A DNA stretch of 64,000 bases from an uncultured Bacteroidota bacterium. GTDB taxonomy: Bacteria > Bacteroidota > Bacteroidia > Bacteroidales > P3. The notes under the pieces were generated by a model that searched no databases, had not been told where the DNA came from, and was given only the letters and a program-made list of their open reading frames with translations. A program made the translations under genes and the position numbers. Positions 16,351 to 25,800 of this stretch are shown piece by piece. Positions within the stretch are counted from its first letter, which is position 1, and each line of letters starts with the position of its first letter. The stretch spans positions 1 through 64,000 of the forward strand of contig CACYZN010000017.1 of NCBI GenBank assembly GCA_902778925.1, read 5' to 3'.

Positions 16351-16923
16351 ATGAAGAAAATCGTTATCCTCGTTGCAATGGCCCTCGTTGCCATGAGCGC
16401 CAATGCACAGTTTCTCGACTTCTCGAGCAACGACAATCGTCTGGGCTTCGGCATTCAAATCGGACAGTCGGCCACCGGCACCGAGTATGCCAAGCTGGGC
16501 TTCGGCATCAGCCTGTCGGCCATGGGCGGCTACATCGACTTCCTGCGCGTGGTCCCCGACCACCAGTACGACAACCATGTGACCAATACCATCTACGACG
16601 ACTCGTCGTCGTTCAACATCAACATCGGCTATCAGATACCCATCTTCCCGTGGCTCCGACTGATGCCCCTCGTCGGCTACTGCCAGACCAACTACGGCAA
16701 GACTGACGCCACAACGGTCAACATCGAGACGAATGAGAACAACAGCCAGATGTACCACGACTACGACGTGACCCCCGGCTCGCGCAAGCACTACTACAAT
16801 CTGGGCCTGGGCCTCTTCGTGCAGCCCATCAAGTGGATCGACCTCTATGCCATAGGCTCGATGCGCGGCATCTACGGCGGCATCAGCTTCAACCTCGGTG
16901 CTTTTGCCATCGACGACGATTAA
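16351..16923 (+). CDS. Small secreted, probable outer-membrane beta-barrel protein
   Basis: 190 residues with signal peptide MKKIVILVAMALVAMSANAQ. The mature part has alternating Gly/aromatic strands (LGFGIQIGQSATGTEYAKLGFGISLSAMGGY; YYNLGLGLFVQPIKWIDLYAIGS) typical of a small eight-stranded barrel. No precise family is recognised. It lies 7 bp upstream of the transglutaminase-like lipoprotein gene, so the two are probably co-expressed. Confidence 0.65.
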   Translation: MKKIVILVAMALVAMSANAQFLDFSSNDNRLGFGIQIGQSATGTEYAKLGFGISLSAMGGYIDFLRVVPDHQYDNHVTNTIYDDSSSFNINIGYQIPIFPWLRLMPLVGYCQTNYGKTDATTVNIETNENNSQMYHDYDVTPGSRKHYYNLGLGLFVQPIKWIDLYAIGSMRGIYGGISFNLGAFAIDDD

Positions 16924-16930
16924 ACGGCCT

Positions 16931-19555
16931 ATGAGAAAGTATGCCCTTCTGTTGGCTGCGGCGCTGATGTGCCTGTCGGCCTGTCATCGCAACGCCCATT
17001 TCATCACCGACAAGCAGTATCGCGCCGAGGTGCACGCCGACTACGAGGCCCGCATGGCCGGGTTCCCGATGCTGTCGCTGCAGCTCGACACCCTCAGCCG
17101 CGCCGAGCGCGAGGCCATGGAGTTCCTCTACGCCTACATGCCGCTGAGCGACCTGGCCGACTACGAGCCGCAGTTCTACCTCGACCAGGTGCGCTGCGCC
17201 TTCCGTGCACGCCAGGAGATGCCGTGGGGCAAGGCGGTCCCCGAGGACGTGTTCCGCCACTTCGTGCTGGTCTACCGTGTCAACAACGAGAACCTCGATA
17301 CCGCCCGCATGGTGTTCTACCGCGAGTTGAAAGACCGTGTGAAAGGCATGACCATCGAGGAGGCCGCCCTGGAGGTCAACCACTGGTGCCACGAGCATGT
17401 GGCCTACCGCGCCAGCGACAGCCGCACCTCGTCGCCCCTGGCCACCATGCGCACCAGCCTCGGTCGCTGCGGTGAGGAGAGCACCTTCACCGTCACCGCC
17501 ATGCGCGCCGTCGGCATCCCCGCCCGCCAGTGCTACACGCCCCGCTGGGCACATTGCGACGACAACCACGCCTGGGTAGAGGTCTACGTGGACGGCCAGT
17601 GGAAGTTCCTGGGTGCCTGCGAGCCCGACCCGCGGCTCGACATGGGCTGGTTCTCGGTGCCCAGCACGCGCTGCATGATGGTGCACACCAAGGCCTTCGG
17701 CCGCTACAAGGGCGACGAGGAGGTGGTGCGCCGCACCGGCCTCTACAGCGAGCTCAACCTGCTCAGCCACTACGCCCCCACGCGCCGCGTCACAGTCACT
17801 GTGCGCGACGCCGACGGCAAGCCGCTGGAGGGCGCACAGGTGAAGTTCAAGCTCTACAACTACGCCGAGTACTACACCCTTGCCACGGTGACCGCCGATG
17901 CCGAGGGGCGTGCCAGCCTTACCACCGGCCTCGGCGACCTGCTCGTCTGGGCTATCGATGGCGACCGCTATGCCTTCGACAAGATAGACGTGCGCCAGGA
18001 CAGCACCTTGACCCTGGTCTTGAATGAAGGTCTCACCTTTCACCTTTCACCTCTCACCTTCGAGATGGTGCCCCCCGCGGCCGGCAGCCCCAAGGTGACA
18101 GCCACCGACGAGGAGACCGCCGCCAACGCCCGCCGCCTGGCCTACGAGGACTCGCTGCGCAATGCCTATACGGCCACGTTCCCCACCAAAGAGAACTACA
18201 AGCAGCTCATGAAGCCCAACCCCAACCTCACCGACGAGCAGGCTTGGGAGATAATCCACAAGAGCGAGGGCAACTACAGGGAGATTGTTAGTTTCTTCGA
18301 CAACCATTCGGATAGTGTGATTCTATGGAAATTCCCTGAAGTTCATGGGATAGACGGTTCCCTTGTCAAGAAGCCCTCCTATCGTCCGATACTGTATGAC
18401 TATCTTCACACATACAGCGACAAGGATATGCGCGACATCACCGCTAAGGTTCTTGAATCGCACTTCGTTGTAGGTCCCTGGTGGTCGACATGCCAGGAGT
18501 CAGATATGAAAGGTATCCTCCCGGCCCGCATCAGCAACGAGATGGTGCGCCCCTACCGCGAGGAGCTCTCCTGCTTCAAGGGCATGTCGGCCGAAGAGAT
18601 ACGCCAGTGGACGCTGGACAGCATCACGATTGACGACAGCAGCAACTACTACAACTGCCCCATCTCGCCCGTGGGCGTCCACAAGCTGCGCCGTGCCGAC
18701 AGCCACAGCCGCGACATCTTCTTCGTGGCGGCTTGCCGCGCCGCCGGGGTGCCTGCCTATCTGGACAATGCCACCAACGTCATCTACTGCTGGAATGGCA
18801 ATGCATGGGTCGCCAAGGACTTTAAGGACCATAAGGACTCCGAGGACCTTGAGGCCGCACGGCTCACCCTTACCTATCGCGGCGCAGAGCCTGCCAAGCC
18901 GGTCTACTGGCCGCACTTCACCCTTGCCAGGCTGGAGAACGGCGACCTGCGCACCTTCGACTTCGAGGACGACGCGCGCATGGCTTCCTTCCCGGCCACC
19001 ATCGAGCTGGCGCCCGGCATCTATTGCCTCAGCACCGGCAACCGCTATCCTGACGGGGCGGTGCGCTCGCGCCTCGAGTTCTTCGAGGTGAAGGCTGGCG
19101 ACCGGGTGACCAAGGAAATCGTCATCCTGCCTCTGGAGGTCAAGGCGTCGAATAGTCTGGTGGTCGACAAGAACCTCGAGCTATTCGACGGCATAGAGCT
19201 GTGGGACTACGCCGGTGATGCGGGTATGCTCTACGTCGACCTGGGCGAATACAGCGAGCCCTCGAAGCACCTCGTTGTAGAACTGAAGCAGCTGCAGAAA
19301 GAGATGCGGCAGTGGGGCGGACAGACCATGATGGTGGGCCCCGCCAGCATCGGCATGCCTTCGTGGGGCCTGGCCAACACCGACGTTGCCTACCGGAAAG
19401 GCCAGCTGGAGCAATGCATCGTCGAGGCCGCCAAGCTCGACAAGGTGGAATACCCACTGGTGGCCCTGATCGACAAGGAAGGCCGCATACTGTACCACAG
19501 CACCGGCTACAAGATCGGTGTGGTGGAGCAGGTGCTCAAGGCCGCACGCAGATAG
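16931..19555 (+). CDS. Transglutaminase-like lipoprotein
   Basis: 874 residues. Lipobox CLSAC gives a lipidated Cys near residue 18. A transglutaminase-core domain has the catalytic Cys in LGRCGEEST (about residue 180) and the His in DDNHAWVEVYVDG (about 212). A carboxypeptidase-regulatory/Ig-like stretch follows (VTVTVRDADGKPLEGAQVKF). A second transglutaminase-like region around residue 560-620 (LRRADSHSRDIFFVAACRAAGVPAYL) seems degenerate, and the C-terminus looks thioredoxin-like (YPLVALIDKEGRILYH). The start at 16931 is chosen for the signal peptide; 16898 would overlap the upstream gene. Two simple-repeat stretches of intergenic type lie in frame, at 18029-18062 (LTFHLSPLTF) and 18817-18855 (KDFKDHKDSEDLEA). 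Confidence 0.78.
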   Translation: MRKYALLLAAALMCLSACHRNAHFITDKQYRAEVHADYEARMAGFPMLSLQLDTLSRAEREAMEFLYAYMPLSDLADYEPQFYLDQVRCAFRARQEMPWGKAVPEDVFRHFVLVYRVNNENLDTARMVFYRELKDRVKGMTIEEAALEVNHWCHEHVAYRASDSRTSSPLATMRTSLGRCGEESTFTVTAMRAVGIPARQCYTPRWAHCDDNHAWVEVYVDGQWKFLGACEPDPRLDMGWFSVPSTRCMMVHTKAFGRYKGDEEVVRRTGLYSELNLLSHYAPTRRVTVTVRDADGKPLEGAQVKFKLYNYAEYYTLATVTADAEGRASLTTGLGDLLVWAIDGDRYAFDKIDVRQDSTLTLVLNEGLTFHLSPLTFEMVPPAAGSPKVTATDEETAANARRLAYEDSLRNAYTATFPTKENYKQLMKPNPNLTDEQAWEIIHKSEGNYREIVSFFDNHSDSVILWKFPEVHGIDGSLVKKPSYRPILYDYLHTYSDKDMRDITAKVLESHFVVGPWWSTCQESDMKGILPARISNEMVRPYREELSCFKGMSAEEIRQWTLDSITIDDSSNYYNCPISPVGVHKLRRADSHSRDIFFVAACRAAGVPAYLDNATNVIYCWNGNAWVAKDFKDHKDSEDLEAARLTLTYRGAEPAKPVYWPHFTLARLENGDLRTFDFEDDARMASFPATIELAPGIYCLSTGNRYPDGAVRSRLEFFEVKAGDRVTKEIVILPLEVKASNSLVVDKNLELFDGIELWDYAGDAGMLYVDLGEYSEPSKHLVVELKQLQKEMRQWGGQTMMVGPASIGMPSWGLANTDVAYRKGQLEQCIVEAAKLDKVEYPLVALIDKEGRILYHSTGYKIGVVEQVLKAARR

Positions 19556-19571
19556 ACTGAACCAAACGGCA

Positions 19572-20390
19572 ATGACCAACTACCGACTGAATAATCTCGA
19601 CTACTGCATCCAATACCTGCTGCGGCAGAACAACGCCGAGGCCGAGGTGCCGGCGACGCTGGAGGGCAAGCAGCGCCTGCTGCGGGTGCTGATGAATATA
19701 TGGCATCCGCAACCGCTGAGCGAAGAGTTCCTGCAGGCCCAGGACACCGAGCTGCAGGCCCAGCTGATGGATAAGGGTGTGGTGAGCGTGAACGCCGCCT
19801 TCCGGAGGGAGCACACCGCCGCCACCATAGTCAACAGTCAGTACACGCGGCTGTGCCTGTGGCAGGGCGACATCACCCGCCTGAAGGTCGACGCCATAGT
19901 CAATGCTGCCAACAACCAGGGCCTGGGCTGCTGGCATCCGCTGCACGCCTGCATCGACAACGCCATCCATTCGGCCGCGGGCCTGCAGCTGCGCCAGGAG
20001 TGCAACAAGATACTGCAGGGCGACGAGATAGCCACCGGCGGCGCCATCATCACCCCGGCCTACAACCTGCCGGCCAAGTACGTGATACATACCGTTGGCC
20101 CGGTGGTGGCCGGCGACGAGCCCATCGTGGGCCATGAGCAGATGCTGGCGGGCTGCTACCGCTCGTGTCTCTGTCTGGCGCGCGACTTCAACCTGCGCAG
20201 CATTGCTTTCTGCTGTATCTCGACCGGCGAGTATCACTTCCCCAACCGGCGTGCCGCCGAGGTGGCCGTCGACGTGGTGCGCAAGCATCTGGCCAGCAGC
20301 CTGCAGACCGGCTCGCTGCGCACCGTGGTCTTCAATGTCTTCAAGGACGTGGACCTCGCCGCCTACCGCGACGTCCTGGGCGCGAGGTAG
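19572..20390 (+). CDS. Macrodomain protein-ADP-ribose hydrolase, zinc type
   Basis: 272 residues. An N-terminal helical extension (to about 85) precedes a macrodomain with the ADP-ribose-binding core IVNAANNQGLGCWHPLHACIDNAIH and the later CISTGEYHFPNRRAA loop. The C/H-rich insert GCWHPLHACID matches the zinc-containing macrodomains that remove ADP-ribose from proteins. In Firmicutes these sit with SirTM and lipoylated GcvH-like carriers; here neither partner is nearby, so it is a stand-alone version. It follows the lipoprotein gene by 16 bp. Confidence 0.87.
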   Translation: MTNYRLNNLDYCIQYLLRQNNAEAEVPATLEGKQRLLRVLMNIWHPQPLSEEFLQAQDTELQAQLMDKGVVSVNAAFRREHTAATIVNSQYTRLCLWQGDITRLKVDAIVNAANNQGLGCWHPLHACIDNAIHSAAGLQLRQECNKILQGDEIATGGAIITPAYNLPAKYVIHTVGPVVAGDEPIVGHEQMLAGCYRSCLCLARDFNLRSIAFCCISTGEYHFPNRRAAEVAVDVVRKHLASSLQTGSLRTVVFNVFKDVDLAAYRDVLGAR

Positions 20391-20405
20391 GGCCGCCGGA
20401 TACAA

Positions 20406-20439
20406 GAAAAAGGGCATCCCGCCGGTGCGGGATGCCCTT
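20406..20439. terminator. Bidirectional terminator hairpin after glmS
   Basis: AAGGGCATCCCGC (20410-20422), loop CGGT and GCGGGATGCCCTT (20427-20439) form a perfect 13-bp stem. On the minus strand it is followed by a T run, so it ends glmS; on the plus strand it may also end the macrodomain operon. Confidence 0.88.
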
Positions 20440-20459
20440 GTTGTTTGCTGCGCGAGCGA

Positions 20460-22319
20460 TCACTCGACGGTGACCGACTTGGCCAGGTTGCGGGGCTGGT
20501 CCACATTGCGGCCTTTGGCGGTGGCTATGTAGTAGGCAAGCAGCTGCAGCGGTATGACCGACAGCAGGGGCACGAAGCAGTCGCGTGTGTCGGGTATGAC
20601 GAAGCAGTAGTCGCTCATGTTCTTCACCGTCGTGTCGCCCTCGGTGACCACGCTGATGATCTTGCCCTTGCGGGACTTGATTTCCTGTATGTTGCTCACT
20701 ATCTTGTCGTACATGCCGCGCTTGGGGGCGATGAACACCACGGGCATCTCCTCGTCGACGAGGGCGATGGGGCCGTGTTTCATCTCGGCGGCGGGGTAGC
20801 CCTCGGCGTGTAGATAGCTGATCTCCTTGAGCTTCAGGGCGCCCTCGAGTGCCACGGGGTAGTTGTAGCCGCGGCCCAGGAAGATGAAGTTGCGACAGTA
20901 GGTGAACATCTGTGCGAACTGGTCGATGTTCTTGTTGTTCTCGAGCGTCCACTGTATCTTGTCGGGAATCTGGTACAGCTCGTCGACCAGCATGTGGAAC
21001 ATCTCGTCGCTCAGCGTGTGTTTCTCCTTGGCGATGGCCAGACCCAGCAGGCACAGCGTGATGACCTGGCCGGTGAAGGCCTTGGTCGAGGCGACGCCGA
21101 TTTCCGGACCCACGTGCAGGTAGGTGCCGCTGTTGGTGGCGCGGGCTATGCTGCTGCCTATGACGTTGCAGATGCCGTATAGGAAGGCTCCCTTCTGCTC
21201 GGCCAGCTGTATGGCGGCCAGCGTGTCGGCCGTCTCGCCGCTCTGGCTCACTGCTATCACCACGTCGTCGGGATAGATGACGGGGTTGCGGTAGCGGAAC
21301 TCCGAGGCGTATTCCACCTCGACGGGTATCTGGGCCGCCTCCTCGATGAAGTATTTGCCTATGAGGGCCGAGTGCCACGAGGTGCCGCAGGCGCAGATGA
21401 TGATGCGGCGGGCGTTGATGAACTTGTCCTTGTGGTCGATGATGCCGCTGAGGGTGACGTCCTTGCGCTTGGGGTGCAGGCGTCCTTTGATGCAGGTGCG
21501 CAGTGCGTTGGGCTGTTCCCAGATCTCCTTGAGCATGAAGTGCGGGAAGCCGCCCTTCTCCAGCTCGTCGAGGCTCAGGCTCAGCGTGTGCATCTCGGGG
21601 GTCTGGTGCACGTTGCCCAGGTTGACGATGTCGAGCTTGCCGCTGCGGTCCATGTAGGCAATCTCCTCGTCCTTGAGGTAGACCACCTGCTTGGTGTATT
21701 CCACGATGGGGGTGGCGTCGCTGCCCAGGTAGAACTCCTTCTGTCCGCGCGAGTCGGTGCCCACGCCGATAACCAGCGGCGACCCCTTGCGGGCGCATAC
21801 CAGCTGGTCGGGATGGTCCTTCTGCAGTATGGCTATGGCATAGGCGCCCACGACGTTCTTCAGCGCACGCTGCACGGCGGTGAAGAGGTCGCTCTTGGTC
21901 TTCTTCTGCGTGTATTCTATGAGCTGCACCAGCACCTCGGTGTCTGTCTCCGAGCAGAAGGTGTAGCCCTCCTTCTCGAGCATGGTGCGCAGGGTCTTGT
22001 AGTTCTCGATGATGCCGTTGTGCACCAGCGACAGGTTGCCGCTCTGGCTCAGGTGCGGGTGGGCGTTGACGGTGTTGGGCTCGCCGTGGGTGGCCCAGCG
22101 CGTATGGGCTATGCCCAGGCTGCCGCTGACGTCCTCGCCGGCGCATTTCTCCTCGAGGGCCGCCACCTTGCCGGTGGCCTTGTAGATGTTCAGGTTGCCG
22201 TTTTCGGCAATCATGCTCACTCCGGCCGAGTCGTAGCCGCGATATTCCAGTCTATGAAGACCCTTTATCAAGATGGGGTAAGCCTGCTGCTCACCGATAT
22301 ATCCTACAATTCCACACAT
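20460..22319 (-). CDS. glmS: Glutamine--fructose-6-phosphate aminotransferase
   Basis: 619 residues, slightly longer than the usual 605-610. It makes glucosamine-6-phosphate from fructose-6-phosphate and glutamine, feeding peptidoglycan and lipopolysaccharide synthesis. The N-terminal glutaminase starts with the nucleophile Cys2 (MCGIVGYIG) and has HRLEYRGYDSAG, HTRWATHGEP and VHNGIIENY. Two SIS domains follow (CGTSWHSALIGKYFIEE; SQSGETADTLAA), and the end PRNLAKSVTVE is the conserved C-terminus. It has its own promoter at 22355-22385; no glmS ribozyme-like region is apparent in the roughly 30-nt leader. Confidence 0.97.
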   Translation of the reverse strand: MCGIVGYIGEQQAYPILIKGLHRLEYRGYDSAGVSMIAENGNLNIYKATGKVAALEEKCAGEDVSGSLGIAHTRWATHGEPNTVNAHPHLSQSGNLSLVHNGIIENYKTLRTMLEKEGYTFCSETDTEVLVQLIEYTQKKTKSDLFTAVQRALKNVVGAYAIAILQKDHPDQLVCARKGSPLVIGVGTDSRGQKEFYLGSDATPIVEYTKQVVYLKDEEIAYMDRSGKLDIVNLGNVHQTPEMHTLSLSLDELEKGGFPHFMLKEIWEQPNALRTCIKGRLHPKRKDVTLSGIIDHKDKFINARRIIICACGTSWHSALIGKYFIEEAAQIPVEVEYASEFRYRNPVIYPDDVVIAVSQSGETADTLAAIQLAEQKGAFLYGICNVIGSSIARATNSGTYLHVGPEIGVASTKAFTGQVITLCLLGLAIAKEKHTLSDEMFHMLVDELYQIPDKIQWTLENNKNIDQFAQMFTYCRNFIFLGRGYNYPVALEGALKLKEISYLHAEGYPAAEMKHGPIALVDEEMPVVFIAPKRGMYDKIVSNIQEIKSRKGKIISVVTEGDTTVKNMSDYCFVIPDTRDCFVPLLSVIPLQLLAYYIATAKGRNVDQPRNLAKSVTVE

Positions 22320-22354
22320 ATTGTACGACGATTTTAGTGTTTATATTCGAACTG

Positions 22355-22385
22355 CAAAAGTACGCAAATAATATAAACCGACAAA
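22355..22385 (-). promoter_or_regulatory. glmS promoter (-33 TTTG, -7 TACTTTTG)
   Basis: On the minus strand TTTG (22385-22382) and TACTTTTG (22362-22355) are separated by 19 bp; the leader is about 30 nt. Confidence 0.75.
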
Positions 22386-22550
22386 AAAAACTTCACCCTC
22401 GGGCCCATTTTTTTCCCTTGCCGCGCTTTTCCCACCGGGCTGCATTTTAACCCAATTTAACTCCGACGCCCATATTTTAGCGATTTTTAACAAATTCGAT
22501 AGCCTTCCTTACCGCCTGACAATCAGCTCCTCTAGTCATCCCCTCCGCTT

Positions 22551-22666
22551 CCCCTCCGGTATTTCTTATGTACTTCTTATGTATTTCTTATGTATTTCTT
22601 ATGTTTTAAACATAAATAGTACATAAGAACGATATAAGAACGACATAAGAACGGCCGGAGGGGAAG
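22551..22666. repeat. 11-bp-unit palindrome, copy 4 (CTTATGT type)
   Basis: Begins CCCCTCCGGT, four CTTATGT units, centre TTTTAAAC, then an ATAAATAGT unit and three ACATAAG/ATATAAG units, and ends CCGGAGGGG. It has the same orientation as copy 1. A 20-bp block at 22507-22526 just to the left is the reverse complement of the block right of copy 8. Confidence 0.92.
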
Positions 22667-22794
22667 GCGAGGGGAGGGGGCGAGGTGGGAGCGGAGAGTG
22701 GAGAACGGAGAGTGGAGAGCGGGGAAAGGAGGTTGGAATTTGCAAGGAAGAATAAAAAAAGTGTCGAAAAAGTGCACTATTCAAAAATAATGTG

Positions 22795-22802
22795 TATCTT
22801 TA
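22795..22802 (+). promoter_or_regulatory. -7 box TATCTTTA for the first giant cargo gene
   Basis: TATCTTTA, one mismatch to TAnnTTTG, about 80 bp before the ATG at 22881. Confidence 0.45.
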
Positions 22803-22880
22803 CTCCCCGCTTGCCCAGCCTGGCTTGGGCGATAATGGAAAGTGATTCAACCGTTAAACATAGAAAGACGTAATTTGAAA

Positions 22881-25800
22881 ATGGTCAAAAAAACACTGAT
22901 GATGGCTTTTGTGCTGGTCGCTTTGCTGACCGGACGTACCGCCGTGGCGCAGACTGCGCCGTGCGACACCGTGGCCCTGTTCCCGTGGAGCGAGAACCTG
23001 GCCGCCCACCACGACTGCTGGACGCAGCTGGGCGACACCTCGTCGCTGTGGCAGATGAACACCGAATACGAGTCTTACTTCGGCGGGCCCGGTTTCGGCC
23101 TGTGCGCCCCCTACAACGTGCAGGCCGACGGCTGCGTGCTGGTCTCGCCGGCCGTGGCCCTGCCGGCCGACACCGTGGGGCTGCACCTCGCCTTCCGCAC
23201 GCGCCGCATCGGTTCCGCAGTGACGCTGCGTGTGCTGGTGGGCACCGGCCAGCGCGACAGCCTGTCGCAGTACGACACCGTCTATACCTCGACCAACGTC
23301 AGCAACCAGCAGGTGAGCATCGACCTCGCGGCCTATGCCGGCCAGACGGTATACCTGGCCTTCAGTGTCACCAAGAACACGCTTTCCACCAGTGTGGCTC
23401 TCTTTGCCCTGGGCCAGTTCACCATCGAGAGCGACCGCATGCCGCAGGGCACCCTGGCCGTCGCGCCGGCGGCCGTGGCGTTGGGCGACACGGTGCACTA
23501 CAGCGTCAGCCTCACGCGCGGCAGCGACTCGCTGCTCGCCTACACCTGGCACAGCTCGCTGCTCGGCACCACTGTCGTCGACACCACGGGCCAGCTCGAC
23601 CTGGTCTACCCCGTGGCCGGGCGCGACACCGTGTCGGTAGTGGTGAGCAACGCCTTCGGCACCATCGGCCTCGAGGGTGTGGCGGGCATCTACGCCTGCG
23701 ACACCATCGCCGCCTTCCCGTGGGCCGAGGACTTCGAGGGCATGGGCAGCGCGGCCGGATACAATGGATGCTGGGAGATTGATGGCTACACCCACCCCGC
23801 CTCGGGCTACAGCTACGGCTTTATCGAGGAGGACGGCAGCAACCCGTTGAAGAACGATGTGATGGTATCGACCACGCAGTGGAACTACCTGCTCACCCCG
23901 CCCATAGTCCTGCCCGCCGTGATTGAGGACAACCTCTCGCTCTGGCTGGAATACTCCTACAGCCTGATGGCCGTCGTTGAGACCGACACGGCGGCCGACA
24001 CCGTCTATGCGGCCGACAACACATCCAATAGCATGATACGGCGCACCGTGTCCCTGGCACCCTATGCCGGCCAGACCATCCGTGTGCGGCTGGTGAACAA
24101 CAGCAGCGTCTTTGCCCGCCGCTCGCACATAGACCGCATACGCATCGACTACGACACCCTGCCGGTGGTCGACCTGGCCGGCCAGGCCAAGACCACGACC
24201 GACAGCGCCACCCTCTTCGTCGCCACCCTGCGCCGTGGCGCGACTGCCGGCCTGACCTACACCTGGAGCTCCGTGGTAGGCGGCACCTTCGTTACCAACG
24301 CCACGGGCGACAGCGCCTGGGCGACCTATGCGCCCGGCATCACCGGCTCGGAAGATACCGTCTCTGTCGTGGCTACCAATGCCTATGGCAGCGACACCGC
24401 CCGGCGGGCCATACATGTTACCGACTGCACCCCGGCCCTCACCCTACCGTGGCGCGAGACCTTCGCCGACGGCACCGTGTGCTGGTACCTCCCCGAGGGC
24501 AGCAAGTTCTATGACGCCATACCCTACAACCTGTCGCAATACGAATCCCAGCGGCACCTCTACCTGCAGACCTACACCGACACGGCGGGAAGCTGGATCA
24601 TGTCGAAGGAGATACACATCCCGGCCGACACCAGCCTCGCGCCCTACCTCTTCTGGAAGGTGGCGTCGAGCAACGGAAACTATCAGCACCTCTACAGCGT
24701 GCTCATCACCGACAGCACCGACTATACCGACACGGCCAACTACACGGTGCTCTACACCGACAGCTCGACACACATCAACTTCAGTAACTACGACCTGATG
24801 AGCGTCAGCCTCGCAGCCTATGCGGGACGCTCGGTGCACGTGGCCTTCCACAACCACGGTGGCCATTTGCCCGCCTACAGTATTGGCCTCTACTTCGACG
24901 ATATCGAGGTGCGCTGCACTGTGGAGCCGGTGCTGAGCCTTACCGTCCCGGCCATAGTGAACAGCAACGAGGAAGTGGACTTCGCCGCCACCCTCGTCGA
25001 GGGCAGCACCAACGGCCTAACCTACACCTGGCACAGCACCTTGATGGACAGCACCGCGACGACCGCCGAACCCTCGTGGGCCATGGTCTATACCGTCGGT
25101 GGCACCGACACCGTCAGCCTTATCGCCTCCAACATCTATGGCTCCGACACTGCTATGGCTGTAGTCAACGTGATAGACTGCACCCCCATCGCCACCCTGC
25201 CGTGGCTGGTCGACTTTGCCGCCCCGTACTATCTTATTATTGGCCACAACACGGCCAACGGGAATGTACCCGACTGCTGGCGCCGCTACTGGAACGGCAG
25301 CAATGCCAACTACGCACCGCATTTAGTCAATACCTTCCAGTACACCGGCACGCCTATATACGCCTATCTGCAGCAAAGCGGCAGCAACGGAGGCCTGATG
25401 ATGATGGCCGGCACCGACAGCGGGTGGGACAGCGTGGCTGTGGTCGAGAGCCCTGCCTTCGCCACCCCCCTGGCTGGCAATATTCTCTCGCTGACTATGG
25501 TGAAGGAGAGCGCCAGCTACGGCACCCTAAGTGTGGGCTACATGCAGGGCGACGACTTCGTGGCTGTGGCCGACATCGATTCCGCCGTGTCGGGCAACAC
25601 CGCCTTTGTAAGCCTCGCCGGCTTTCCTGCCGATGTCGACCGCTTCGCCCTGCGGTGGACCAAGACTGGCACGTGGTACAGCGTGCTGATCGACAGCATT
25701 CAGGTCATCGCGGCCGACTCCATGCCGGTGGTACTTATACAGGCCCCGCAGGGCACCCGGTACGTGGGCGACACCTCCACTTTCCGCGCCGTGCTTGTCG

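Larger units (their letters stand above)
22320..22880. other. 561-bp intergenic region between glmS and the first giant cargo gene
   Basis: It holds the glmS promoter, an AT-rich stretch, a 20-bp block shared with 45632-45651, palindrome copy 4 (22551-22666), a GGAGAGTGGAGA-type purine simple repeat (about 22686-22730) and a promoter box TATCTTTA (22795-22802). No gene is seen. Confidence 0.8.

Noticed and set aside
22320..22460. glmS ribozyme or riboswitch upstream of glmS
   Set aside because: The promoter leaves a leader of only about 30 nt, too short for either.
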